Below the pieces are notes generated by a model. That model made no database searches. It saw only the letters and a list, made by a program, of their open reading frames with translations, and was not told where the DNA came from. 64,000 nt of DNA, taken from Pedobacter xixiisoli. GTDB taxonomy: Bacteria; Bacteroidota; Bacteroidia; Sphingobacteriales; Sphingobacteriaceae. The DNA lies in the NCBI RefSeq assembly GCF_900215335.1, contig NZ_OCMT01000003.1, positions 744,001 to 808,000 of the forward strand, read 5' to 3'. A program made the translations under genes and the position numbers. This document shows positions 42,670-51,351 of the stretch, piece by piece (positions within the stretch are counted from its first letter, which is position 1; every line of letters starts with the position of its first letter).

Positions 42670-43632
42670 CTATTTAAACAACGAATTCACAAACTCTTTC
42701 TTATCGAACAATTGTAAATCGTCCATTTTTTCTCCTACGCCGATGTATTTAACTGGAATTTTAAATTGATCTGAAATGCCAATAACTACACCACCTTTGG
42801 CTGTGCCATCTAATTTTGTAATTGCTAATGCATTTACGTCTGTTGCTTCGGTAAATTGTTTGCACTGCTCAAAAGCATTTTGTCCGGTAGAACCATCTAG
42901 CACTAGTAAAATCTCATGTGGCGCATTGGGAATTACTTTTTGCATTACATTCTTGATTTTACCAAGCTCGTTCATTAATCCAACTTTGTTGTGCAAACGA
43001 CCAGCAGTGTCGATAATGACTACATCTTCTTTGTTAGCTACGGCTGATTGTAAAGTATCGAAAGCTACTGAAGCAGGGTCTGAACCCATCGCTTGTGCAA
43101 CTACACGTACACCAACGCGTTCGCCCCAAAGTTTAATTTGGTCTACAGCAGCAGCACGGAAAGTATCGGCAGCGCCAAGCACCACATTTAATCCTTCTGC
43201 TTTTAGTTTATGAGCTAATTTGCCAATAGTGGTAGTTTTGCCAACACCGTTCACACCAACAACCATAATTACGTAAGGTTTATGGTCGCCGTATTCAAAA
43301 TTTCGGAAATCATTGCTATTGTTTTCTGCAAGTAATAACTGGATCTCATCTCTCAATAAACCATTAAGTTCAGACGTAGATAGGTACTTGTCTTTAGCAA
43401 CACGTTCCTGAATTCTCTCGATAATTTTTAATGTAGTAGTTACACCTACGTCGGAAGTTACCAGCACTTCTTCCAAGTTATCTAATACATCATCGTCTAC
43501 GGTAGATTTTCCGGCAACAGCTTTAGTTAACTTACTAAAAAAACCTTCTTTAGTTTTTTCCAGTCCTTTATCTAGCGCTTCCTGAGCTTCAGGTGCGGTT
43601 TCTTTCTTCTTGAAAAAATCGAATAAACCCAT
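42670..43632 (-). CDS. ftsY: Signal recognition particle receptor FtsY
   Basis: Membrane-associated GTPase that receives SRP-ribosome complexes for co-translational protein insertion. Length 320 with a short acidic N-terminal region rather than the long one of E. coli. NG-domain motifs: G1 GVNGVGKTTTIGKLA, G2 region DTFRAAAVDQIKLW, G3 DTAGRLHN, G4 TKLDGTAKGG, and the closing GVGEKMDDLQLFDKKEFV. A terminator-like hairpin (43646-43676) precedes it. Confidence 0.96.
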   Translation of the reverse strand: MGLFDFFKKKETAPEAQEALDKGLEKTKEGFFSKLTKAVAGKSTVDDDVLDNLEEVLVTSDVGVTTTLKIIERIQERVAKDKYLSTSELNGLLRDEIQLLLAENNSNDFRNFEYGDHKPYVIMVVGVNGVGKTTTIGKLAHKLKAEGLNVVLGAADTFRAAAVDQIKLWGERVGVRVVAQAMGSDPASVAFDTLQSAVANKEDVVIIDTAGRLHNKVGLMNELGKIKNVMQKVIPNAPHEILLVLDGSTGQNAFEQCKQFTEATDVNALAITKLDGTAKGGVVIGISDQFKIPVKYIGVGEKMDDLQLFDKKEFVNSLFK

Positions 43633-43645
43633 AAATTGATAAAAT

Positions 43646-43676
43646 AAAAAAAGCCCTTCCGCTTATACGGAACGGC
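43646..43676 (-). terminator. Terminator-like hairpin between DUF4295 and ftsY
   Basis: GCCCTTCCG (43653-43661) pairs with CGGAACGGC (43668-43676) with one internal mismatch, followed on the minus strand by a T-rich run (43646-43652). It may attenuate transcription from the ribosomal genes into ftsY. Confidence 0.65.
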
Positions 43677-43699
43677 TCTTAAGCTGTTCTTAAATATTC

Positions 43700-43864
43700 T
43701 TATTTGCTGTTTGCAGTAGCAATAGCATCTTTAACGTGATCATTGTGAACAATTGATTCTTTGAATGAATAAGCACCAGTTTTTGGAGACTTAGTCATTA
43801 CGATCACTTTTGAATATTCTTTACCTGTACCTGTTTTAAGGGTTGCAACTACTTTCTTTGCCAT
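43700..43864 (-). CDS. DUF4295 family protein
   Basis: A 54-residue basic protein, MAKKVVATLKTGTGKEYSKV onward, ending HVKDAIATANSK. DUF4295 proteins are a Bacteroidota-specific family encoded between rpmG and ftsY, as here, and are probably ribosome-associated (some are annotated as bL33-adjacent or ribosomal). The reading frame is short but fully supported by composition (Lys rich), order and conservation known for the family. Confidence 0.9.
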   Translation of the reverse strand: MAKKVVATLKTGTGKEYSKVIVMTKSPKTGAYSFKESIVHNDHVKDAIATANSK

Positions 43865-43946
43865 GTTTTTTAAATCTAATGATTGAGTGAGTGAATTTCG
43901 GATGACTGAACTTAATTGTGTAAGTCAATCATCTACTCATTCAAAA

Positions 43947-44129
43947 TTACTTAATTTCTTTGTGTACAGTTACTTTTCTCAAAACCGGATTGAATTTTTT
44001 CAACTCTAAACGCTCAGTAGTGTTTTTACGGTTTTTAGTAGAGATGTATCTAGACATACCAGGCATACCACTTGTTTTATGCTCTGTGCATTCTAAAATA
44101 ACTTGAACTCTGTTACCTTTTTTTGCCAT
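43947..44129 (-). CDS. rpmG: 50S ribosomal protein L33
   Basis: A 60-residue ribosomal protein: RVQVILECTEHKTSGMPGMSRYISTKNRKNTTERLELKKFNP, with the L33 signature TKNRKNT and KKFNPVLRK. Only one cysteine remains, so it is a zinc-free type. It follows rpmB after 38 bases. Confidence 0.97.
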   Translation of the reverse strand: MAKKGNRVQVILECTEHKTSGMPGMSRYISTKNRKNTTERLELKKFNPVLRKVTVHKEIK

Positions 44130-44167
44130 TTCTTTATTAGTTTATGCCGTAACTACGGCAAATGTTA

Positions 44168-44401
44168 TTACAAATATCCTTTTTTCATGAAACGATTAAT
44201 CGCTTCAGAAACACCAATTTTATTGATGGTTTTAATAGCCGAAGTAGATACTTTTAGCGTTATCCAACGATCTTCTTCAGGGATATAAAATTTCTGAAGT
44301 TGTAGGTTAGGATAAAACTTGCGCTTAGTTTTAACGTTCGAGTGAGAAACGTTATGTCCTTTCATCGCGGTTTTTCCTGTTAAATCACAAACTCTTGACA
44401 T
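44168..44401 (-). CDS. rpmB: 50S ribosomal protein L28
   Basis: A 77-residue ribosomal protein: SRVCDLTGKTAMKGHNVSHS, then NVKTKRKFYPNLQ and KVSTSAIKTINKIGVSEAI. It starts the minus-strand order rpmB-rpmG-DUF4295-ftsY. Its promoter should be in the next 60 bases or so upstream. Confidence 0.97.
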   Translation of the reverse strand: MSRVCDLTGKTAMKGHNVSHSNVKTKRKFYPNLQLQKFYIPEEDRWITLKVSTSAIKTINKIGVSEAINRFMKKGYL

Positions 44402-44910
44402 GACTTTATTTTGTTATTTGTTATTCGTCGCTTAATTCTTTTTAAGAGCCTGCAAATATCTGAATAATTTTTCTAACCATCAAGTGTGTTGCGAAAATAT
44501 TTTGAGATATTTTATTTGGGTGTAAAATGAGTTAAACAGCTAGCTATTAACGCAGAAAGCACAAATGTTATTTATCTCTTTTAAAGAGACGCTAAATTAA
44601 TTGTTTTAGTATGTAAAATACCAATTTCTAAGTATTGCAACTGGTTGTGAAACAGTGTACTTTTATTTTTTTAATGTGCATCGCTGTAAAGTGATCAAGG
44701 ATATATAACTAAGTTGCTAGCTCCAATTTTAGCCTCTGCCTAAAAGCAGAGGCTTTTTAAATTTAACGATTTCTCATTTTCTAAAATTGGAATAAAAGAC
44801 ATTATTTTTTGATAGGATGTTTGTAAAATTGAGACGATTTTGATGTTTTTATAGTATTTAATTACTTAATTTAGCAATCGAACAAATCCAAAACCTATTA
44901 TAGATATACT
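44402..44910. other. Intergenic region with an orphan terminator and the acs/rpmB upstream regions
   Basis: A 509-base gap between divergent rpmB and acs. The only clear element is a plus-strand terminator at 44732-44758 with no plus-strand gene before it, so a small RNA may end there. Between 44440 and 44720 is A+T-rich DNA with no open frame of note. TAATTTAG (44867-44874) is a weak -7 candidate for acs. Confidence 0.5.
44732..44758 (+). terminator. Orphan intrinsic terminator
   Basis: GCCTCTGC (44732-44739) and GCAGAGGC (44746-44753) form a perfect 8-bp stem with a 6-base loop and five T. It points in the plus direction but no gene lies upstream on that strand within the gap, while acs starts 150 bases further on. 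On the minus strand it has no T run. Confidence 0.7.
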
Positions 44911-46803
44911 ATGCAAATCAAATCTTTTGAGCAGTATGAAGAAAGCTACAAAAAAAGTATTGAAAACCCAGAGCAGTTTTGGGGCGAAGTAGCCCAAAAC
45001 TTTCAATGGAGAAAACCTTGGTACAAAGTTCTCTCGTGGAATTTTGAGGAACCGGAAATCAAATGGTTCGAAGGAGCTAAGCTTAATATCACAGAAAACT
45101 GTTTAGACCGACATTTAGAACATAATGCAGATAAGCCTGCGATTATCTTTGAACCAAATAATCCAGAACAAGATAGCATAACCTTAACTTATAAAATGTT
45201 GCACGAAGCGGTTTGTCGCTTTGCGAATGTTTTAAAAAGAAATGGTGCACAAAAAGGAGATCGTATCTGTATTTACATGCCAATGGTGCCAGAATTGGCT
45301 ATTGCAGTTTTGGCATGTGCCCGTATTGGTGCCGTACATTCGGTTATTTTTGGTGGTTTTTCTGCTAAATCTATTGCTGATAGAATTAATGACTCGCAAT
45401 GTAAATTGGTAGTTACTGCCGATGGTGTATATCGTGGAGCGAAGCCTATTCCGTTGAAAGAAGTAATTGATGATGCTCTAATTGGCTGCCCTACAGTTGA
45501 AAAAGTGATTGTACTTACTCATGCAAGAACGCCAGTAAGTATGCTTAAGGGGAGAGATGTTTGGTGGGAAGATGAAGTAAAACACGTAAATGCTGTGTGC
45601 GAAGCCGAAGAGATGGATGCCGAAGATTTACTTTTCATCCTTTATACCTCAGGTTCTACGGGCAAACCTAAAGGTGTAGTACACACTTGTGGTGGTTACA
45701 TGGTTTACGCAGGCTATACATTTAGTAACGTATTTAACTATCAGCCAGATGAAGTATATTTCTGTACAGCAGATATTGGTTGGATTACCGGACATTCATA
45801 CATCGTTTATGGACCACTTTCTCAAGGAGCGACAACGTTAATTTTTGAAGGTGTACCTACTTATCCAACACCGTCTCGTTTTTGGGATATCGTTGAAAAA
45901 CATAAAGTAAATATATTATATACCGCACCTACGGCCATTAGATCATTAATGGGCTATGGTGATGAGCCTTTGAAAGGAAAAGATTTAAGTTCTTTAAGAG
46001 TTTTAGGCTCGGTTGGAGAGCCAATTAATGAAGAAGCGTGGCATTGGTTTGATGAAAAGATTGGACATGGAAATGCACCAATTGTAGATACTTGGTGGCA
46101 AACAGAAACAGGCGGCATCATGATTTCACCAATTGCGAATGTAACCAAAACTAAGCCTAGTTTCGCTACTTTACCTTTGCCTGGTATACAGCCAGTATTG
46201 GTAGATGAGAACGGTCTGGAGATCGAAGGAAATGGTGTAAGCGGTAACTTGTGTATCAAGTTTCCTTGGCCAGGCATGTTGCGTACTACGTATGGAGATC
46301 ATGAACGTTGTAAACAAACTTATTTTTCTACCTACCCAGGGATGTATTTTACTGGCGACGGCTGTTTAAGGGATGAGGACGGTTATTACAGAATTACTGG
46401 TAGAGTAGATGACGTACTGAACGTTTCTGGACATAGAATTGGCACGGCTGAAGTAGAAAATGCGATTAATATGCATGCCGGCGTGGTAGAAAGTGCTGTA
46501 GTAGGTTATCCTCACGATGTAAAGGGACAGGGTATATATGCTTTTATCATTTGCCCTAATCATCATCAAGATGCAGAGTTGACCAAAAAAGATATTTTAC
46601 AAACCGTAACTAGAGTAATTGGTGCTATTGCAAAACCTGATAAAATGTTATTTGTAACAGGCTTACCGAAAACTAGGTCTGGTAAAATTATGCGTAGAAT
46701 TTTAAGGAAAATTGCTGAAGGTGAAACTTCGAATTTAGGTGATATTTCAACTTTGTTGGATCCTGCTGTGGTAGAAGAAATTATTGAAGCTGCAAAAGGT
46801 TAA
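44911..46803 (+). CDS. acs: Acetyl-CoA synthetase (AMP-forming)
   Basis: Activates acetate to acetyl-CoA via acetyl-AMP. Length 630. N-terminal ACS segment (FEQYEESYKKSIENPEQFWGE), P-loop-like YTSGSTGKPKG, VDTWWQTETGG, GDGCLRDEDGYYRITGRVDDVLNVSGHRI, and the regulatory acetylation site Lys592 (LPKTRSGKIMRR). The gene has its own terminator just downstream. Confidence 0.97.
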   Translation: MQIKSFEQYEESYKKSIENPEQFWGEVAQNFQWRKPWYKVLSWNFEEPEIKWFEGAKLNITENCLDRHLEHNADKPAIIFEPNNPEQDSITLTYKMLHEAVCRFANVLKRNGAQKGDRICIYMPMVPELAIAVLACARIGAVHSVIFGGFSAKSIADRINDSQCKLVVTADGVYRGAKPIPLKEVIDDALIGCPTVEKVIVLTHARTPVSMLKGRDVWWEDEVKHVNAVCEAEEMDAEDLLFILYTSGSTGKPKGVVHTCGGYMVYAGYTFSNVFNYQPDEVYFCTADIGWITGHSYIVYGPLSQGATTLIFEGVPTYPTPSRFWDIVEKHKVNILYTAPTAIRSLMGYGDEPLKGKDLSSLRVLGSVGEPINEEAWHWFDEKIGHGNAPIVDTWWQTETGGIMISPIANVTKTKPSFATLPLPGIQPVLVDENGLEIEGNGVSGNLCIKFPWPGMLRTTYGDHERCKQTYFSTYPGMYFTGDGCLRDEDGYYRITGRVDDVLNVSGHRIGTAEVENAINMHAGVVESAVVGYPHDVKGQGIYAFIICPNHHQDAELTKKDILQTVTRVIGAIAKPDKMLFVTGLPKTRSGKIMRRILRKIAEGETSNLGDISTLLDPAVVEEIIEAAKG

Positions 46804-46824
46804 GATTTAATAAAATATATAGAT

Positions 46825-46860
46825 AAGGGCAGGTTTTAATTAATCTGCCCTTTTTGTTTT
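46825..46860 (+). terminator. Terminator shared by acs and the convergent gene
   Basis: AAGGGCAG (46825-46832) pairs with CTGCCCTT (46845-46852), followed by TTTTTGTTTT. The stop codon of the convergent minus-strand gene (46836) lies in its loop, so the hairpin also overlaps that gene's end. Confidence 0.82.
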
Positions 46861-49241
46861 ACTTCAAATTTTTGCTCTGTATAAATCACATCGTCTTTGG
46901 TAATACCTTGTATAATTACCTTAAACATTCCCGTGATATCACTTGTATAGAAAGTTAATGCCGTTTCTTTTTTAGGTTGAAGAATTGTACCATGATTCCA
47001 ATAGATAGTTGAGAAAAAAGCAGGCTCTAGCGGATCCTTATAGTCGTGTAAATAAAATTCTTTATGGTAGCGAATGCCTGAAAACGCTACGAATGACTTA
47101 TCTTCCTCTGTATAAGTTTTGCATTCTTGGTAAGGACCGTTGCTTCCTTTATAGGTAACCCCAGCTATAGGTTGTGAATTTCCTGGGTCATTAGCGTGGT
47201 TTGTACAATTTAAAATATCATACATACATACGTAGTCGCCGCAAGAATTGGCTCCAAAGCCGCCTTTTGCGTAGTGGAAGCGTGGTCTATCAACAGTTTT
47301 TTTAATGGTTACTTCTTTTAGTTGAATAGCCTTTTCATTATTTTTTAGTACTAAATCCGAATTGTTGGTAAGGTTTAAAGGTACTGTTGGAATAAGAGAA
47401 GCTTCTGTTTTACTAAGGTCTTTGCTGGCTTTTTCAAATGCATCATTGATTTCAATATTGTAACTTTCTTTGTTAGTTGCATTCACAAACAAGTGCATTT
47501 TCTTTCCGTATTCGGTAATTAAATCAGGAGTGCTAAAATCAAATTTTCCCTCCATGGAGGTTTCGATTACTCTGATATTGCTGTCTCCAAATGTGGCGAG
47601 ATTTATAGCAGCGGTGAGCGGCTTTTTATTCTTCTTTACAATGCCTGTAATTTGTAAACTGTCGATATTCTTTAAAGTATCTGATGGTTTAATGTCCTGC
47701 GTTTGTTGCCATGTGTATCTTCGCCAGCCTTTTACGCTTAAGATTTGCTCCAAATAATCTCTGTCTTTGTAAATGGACGTTTTACCATTAGACGGCATAT
47801 TTTCTAGTTGGTTTCTGATGTAGGTATAACTCTCAATATCATTGCTGTTTCTTAGCGTCAGCCTGTTTTCTTGAACAACTGCAATAGAAACGATTGCAGT
47901 TTCGGGAAGTTCTTTGCTATCTAATGTTAGCGATACTTGTTCCCTTTGGTGGTACGTATTTTTATCAGTGTTTGTGTATATAAGATCCTTGTTATTGTAA
48001 TGTGCAAAGAATAATCGTTCTGCCAAAGGTCTATCTAAGCTATCGGTGATTGTGATGGTATTAAGCCCTTTGGGTATCTCTGCTAAAGGTATTTTAAGTT
48101 TTCTGATTTTCATCTCCATATCAAATGGGATGTCTAAAAAGCACTGCTTGAAATTGTGAATACGAATGAAAAATTTTTGACTTTTATGATTTCTCAAGAT
48201 TAAACTTAAAGTATCTTCTACAACGGCATTTTCAATGTTAATGACCAAGCCACTACTAAGTACTTTAGGTAGTTTATAAACCGTATCCGCTAAGCTGTTG
48301 TTTGCTAATTTAACTGTATAAACAGCATTTTCATCTGCAAGTAACTTAAACTTTCCGATGCCATAACTGTTAGTTTCTATCGTATCAATTGGGAAATTAT
48401 TCTTGAACAAAAATGCTTTTAACGCAATTGGTCTTTTTTGTAAATCGGTAACCTCCCATGCTACCGTAGAAATAATGTTCGTTACTAAGTTACCACCTTC
48501 TGGAAAGAACTTTACGTTTGCTGTGATTTTTCCAGTAGGTAAAGGCATACTCAAAAAACTACTGTCTTTTTGATATTTGAGCTTCACACTAATATTGGGA
48601 TCTACCAAGTTTTGTTGCTTAGGGATAGTCAAAAGCAGTTGCCCAGCTGCATCTGTTTTTGCTGTTTTCTGTACTGTACCGTATTTATAGTTGACTGATA
48701 CAGGCTTAGACAGAAATTTGTAATCATTGGTTGTTACCGAAATCAAAACCTGATTTTCTTTGTTGGAAATACTTGGGTTTTCAACCAGCTTGATATTCGC
48801 TCTGAAAGGCAATTCGATATTGGTTTTAATAGTAATTGGTTGTTTAAAGATAAGCTCCGGTTTGCCATTAACCAGTTTGTCTGTATAAGCTAAAAGTTGA
48901 TAATTTCCAGTTACTACAGAATCTGGAATAAGCATGTTTCCAAAAGCCAAACCATTTTGAATTAGAAATTTATCTGATTTGACTAAAGCAGAGTCTACAT
49001 CTCTAACTAATGCTACAGCTAAAATTTTATGAGCGTTTAAATGAAATTTTTCAGTCTTTAAAATATAAGCGGTGAAATAAACAGTTTCATTATTTGAGTA
49101 GATATTCTTGTCGAAATGGACAAATAGATTCGTAGTTGGGTTTGCCAAATGATTGAAAGCAATTTTTTGAGCAATATTACTTTGTCCAGATCCTTTAACG
49201 GAGATTAAGCATATAATGAGAGTGAAGAATAACCAGCGCAT
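46836..49241 (-). CDS. Large secreted MG2-domain-like protein
   Basis: A protein of about 801 residues, taken from MRWLFFTLIICLISVKGSG (signal peptide); a longer frame to 49274 adds an unlikely leader. The N terminus has an MG2-like domain of the alpha-2-macroglobulin type (NLFVHFDKNIYSNNETVYFTAYIL), followed by further beta-sandwich-like parts (VKFFPEGGNLVTNIISTVAWEVTD) and a carboxypeptidase-regulatory-like part (LQITGIVKKNKKPLTAAINLATFGDSN). Near the C terminus is a plug-like segment without a barrel (FHYAKGGFGANSCGDYVCMYDILNC). Such proteins are common in Bacteroidota; function is unknown. No thioester motif (CGEQ) is seen. Confidence 0.78.
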   Translation of the reverse strand: MRWLFFTLIICLISVKGSGQSNIAQKIAFNHLANPTTNLFVHFDKNIYSNNETVYFTAYILKTEKFHLNAHKILAVALVRDVDSALVKSDKFLIQNGLAFGNMLIPDSVVTGNYQLLAYTDKLVNGKPELIFKQPITIKTNIELPFRANIKLVENPSISNKENQVLISVTTNDYKFLSKPVSVNYKYGTVQKTAKTDAAGQLLLTIPKQQNLVDPNISVKLKYQKDSSFLSMPLPTGKITANVKFFPEGGNLVTNIISTVAWEVTDLQKRPIALKAFLFKNNFPIDTIETNSYGIGKFKLLADENAVYTVKLANNSLADTVYKLPKVLSSGLVINIENAVVEDTLSLILRNHKSQKFFIRIHNFKQCFLDIPFDMEMKIRKLKIPLAEIPKGLNTITITDSLDRPLAERLFFAHYNNKDLIYTNTDKNTYHQREQVSLTLDSKELPETAIVSIAVVQENRLTLRNSNDIESYTYIRNQLENMPSNGKTSIYKDRDYLEQILSVKGWRRYTWQQTQDIKPSDTLKNIDSLQITGIVKKNKKPLTAAINLATFGDSNIRVIETSMEGKFDFSTPDLITEYGKKMHLFVNATNKESYNIEINDAFEKASKDLSKTEASLIPTVPLNLTNNSDLVLKNNEKAIQLKEVTIKKTVDRPRFHYAKGGFGANSCGDYVCMYDILNCTNHANDPGNSQPIAGVTYKGSNGPYQECKTYTEEDKSFVAFSGIRYHKEFYLHDYKDPLEPAFFSTIYWNHGTILQPKKETALTFYTSDITGMFKVIIQGITKDDVIYTEQKFEVKQKGQIN

Positions 49242-49379
49242 CCTTAAAAATAGAATTTTACAAGATAAATGCAATGCTTGTCTCGTAATTGTTTCATTTT
49301 AGGTTAATGCTCTTTTTTCAAACATTGTTAAAGGCAACTTGTTCTTCTATCAAACAGAAACTAATTTAAAAAACACATT

Positions 49380-49565
49380 ATGGATAAGTTAGAATTAAAA
49401 GGAAAATGGAACGAGTTGAAGGGTAAAGTTAAACAAGCCTATGCAGATTTAACTGATGACGATTTGAAACATGAGGAGGGAAAAGATGAAGAATTGTTGG
49501 GGAAATTGCAACAAAAAACCGGAAAAGGTAGAGAAGAGTTGGTGAAGTGGATTAACTCATTATAA
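49380..49565 (+). CDS. CsbD-family stress protein
   Basis: A 61-residue CsbD-like protein (ELKGKWNELKGKVKQAYADLTDDDLKHEEGKDEELLGKLQQKTGKGREELVKWI). These small, hydrophilic helical proteins are induced by stress and starvation in many bacteria; molecular role unknown. A strong terminator follows, so it is monocistronic. Confidence 0.92.
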   Translation: MDKLELKGKWNELKGKVKQAYADLTDDDLKHEEGKDEELLGKLQQKTGKGREELVKWINSL

Positions 49566-49591
49566 GAAAAAACTCACTTGAGTTATAATTG

Positions 49592-49618
49592 GTCGGAAGG
49601 TTAATCTTCCGACTTTTT
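49592..49618 (+). terminator. Intrinsic terminator after csbD
   Basis: GTCGGAAG (49592-49599) with CTTCCGAC (49606-49613), 6-base loop and TTTTT. Confidence 0.9.
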
Positions 49619-49641
49619 ATTTTTAAAGCTCTTTGGTAAAT

Positions 49642-49669
49642 AAAAAGGCCAGTGAAAAAATCACTGACC
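49642..49669 (-). terminator. Intrinsic terminator of the efflux operon
   Basis: GGCCAGTGA (49647-49655) pairs with TCACTGACC (49661-49669, one G-U), followed on the minus strand by a T run. It lies 25 bases beyond the DHA2 transporter stop. Confidence 0.85.
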
Positions 49670-49693
49670 TCATTGTTATTGTGTGTTGGAGTA

Positions 49694-51241
49694 TTAATGT
49701 ACATCCACAGGGATGTTGGTATTCTTTTTGAATTTCTGTAAGTATAAAAGTGGTATTGAACAAAGCATTACGCCACCAGCCACCCAATAAGCATCGCTAT
49801 AAGTAAGTAATAAGCTTTGCTTGATTACTGCACCTTCGATAGCTTTCATCGCCATTAATTTAGCATCTAAAAAGGTAGAACCTTTAGCAATGAAATTTTG
49901 CATCAAGCCATTTAAACGTTCGGTAAATGCTGGGTTATATTCGTTGATGTTGACGAGTAAATTACTTCGGTGGAAACCTTGACGAACATGTATCAATGTA
50001 GTTAATGCTGCAATACCAAAAGAACCACCTAATTGGCGCATCATGTTATTTAAACCAGAACCTTGGCCAATTTCTGCACCTTTTAAATCTTGCATGGCAA
50101 GTGTTGTTAGTGGTACGAACAGTAGTGCCATACCGAATCCTCTAATTACCAATGGCCAGAAAAATTGCTCTGTTCCAGATGATAATGTAGACTTGCTTAA
50201 CATGTGACAGAAGATGAAAAATAGCAGCATTCCGCCGGTAGCCATAAACTGTGCTGGTACGCCTTTCTTTAACATAATACCAATAAAGGGCATCATGGCA
50301 ATGGTACAAAGTCCGCCAGCAATAAAAACTTCGCCAGTTTGTAGTGGTGAGAAACCCAACAATGTTTGACAAAAAATTGGGAATACGAACACCGAACCGT
50401 ACAAGCCAAAACCTAAAACAAAGGAAGTAATCATCCCGATGGAGAAACTTCTGTGCCTCATGATTTTGAAATTCACGATAGGATATTCTGTAGATAATTG
50501 TCGCCAGATAAATAGCAATAAGCCAAAAACAGAGGTTACTGCCAATACCGTAATGTATGGCGTTGAAAACCAATCTTCGCTTTCGCCTTTTTCTAACAAA
50601 GTTTGTAAACTACCTACTGCAGTAGCTAGTAAGGCAATCCCGATCCAGTCTACAGGCATACCTTTGCCGTCTTTTGGCGTTTCCCTCACGAAAGTATAGG
50701 TGAGGTAGGCGGCGAGAATTCCTACGGGAATGTTTACGTAAAAAATCCAAGGCCAATTGGTGATTTCCAAAATATAACCACCAATGGTAGGGCCAACGGT
50801 TGGTCCAACTACAGCACCTAATCCAAATAGAGCAGTAGCAATACCTACATCTTCACGAGGCCAAGTTTCAATCAAGATGGCTTGTGCAGTTGCAATTAAT
50901 CCGCCACCGGCTAAACCTTGTAAAATACGGAAACCAACAAGCTCCCAAAGTGATGTGGCATTACCGCATAAAAATGAGGCAATGGTAAAGAGTACGATAG
51001 AAAATAAGAAGTAATTTTTACGTCCAAATCTGCTGCCTAACCAGCCCGACATGGGTAAAATAATCACGTTGGCTACAGCGTAGCCTGTAGATAACCAGGC
51101 TACATCTTCTAGCGTAGCACCCAAGTTACCTTGTATCTGTGGTAATGCAACGTTTACAATGGTAGTATCAATGAGCTCCAATAAAGCTGCGGTGATTACC
51201 GTAATCGTGATTATCCATTTTTTTAAACCTACTTCGGCCAT
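49694..51241 (-). CDS. DHA2-family (EmrB/QacA-like) multidrug efflux MFS transporter
   Basis: An inner-membrane proton antiporter of 515 residues with about 14 membrane helices. Features: ALLELIDTTIVNVALPQIQGNLGA (helix 1, with Asp), GWLGSRFGRKNYFLFSI (motif A), RILQGLAGGGLIATAQAI (motif B) and GPTVGPTIGGYIL (motif C of antiporters). It is the last gene of a TetR-TolC-HlyD-MFS operon, and so should form a tripartite pump with those partners. Confidence 0.93.
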   Translation of the reverse strand: MAEVGLKKWIITITVITAALLELIDTTIVNVALPQIQGNLGATLEDVAWLSTGYAVANVIILPMSGWLGSRFGRKNYFLFSIVLFTIASFLCGNATSLWELVGFRILQGLAGGGLIATAQAILIETWPREDVGIATALFGLGAVVGPTVGPTIGGYILEITNWPWIFYVNIPVGILAAYLTYTFVRETPKDGKGMPVDWIGIALLATAVGSLQTLLEKGESEDWFSTPYITVLAVTSVFGLLLFIWRQLSTEYPIVNFKIMRHRSFSIGMITSFVLGFGLYGSVFVFPIFCQTLLGFSPLQTGEVFIAGGLCTIAMMPFIGIMLKKGVPAQFMATGGMLLFFIFCHMLSKSTLSSGTEQFFWPLVIRGFGMALLFVPLTTLAMQDLKGAEIGQGSGLNNMMRQLGGSFGIAALTTLIHVRQGFHRSNLLVNINEYNPAFTERLNGLMQNFIAKGSTFLDAKLMAMKAIEGAVIKQSLLLTYSDAYWVAGGVMLCSIPLLYLQKFKKNTNIPVDVH

Positions 51242-51259
51242 TATTTTAATTTTTGGTTA

Positions 51260-51348
51260 TGAGTTACAGGTTGTGGGTTACGAGATATAGCAAGTGATTA
51301 ATTTGACTGTTTGCAAAGTAAACTCACAACTCGTAACAGGCAACTCGA
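51260..51348. repeat. Repeat-rich spacer between adaptor and MFS genes
   Basis: AGTTACAGG...GGGTTACGAG (51262-51284) and ACTCACAACTCGTAACAGGC (51321-51340) are partial inverted repeats. The ACTCGTAAC unit also occurs inside ispG (22786-22795). Confidence 0.55.
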
Positions 51349-51351
51349 ACC

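Noticed and set aside
42776..43213. 145-codon plus-strand frame opposite ftsY
   Set aside because: FtsY is intact on the minus strand with all GTPase motifs; the other frame is Ser/Thr-rich reverse-strand translation.
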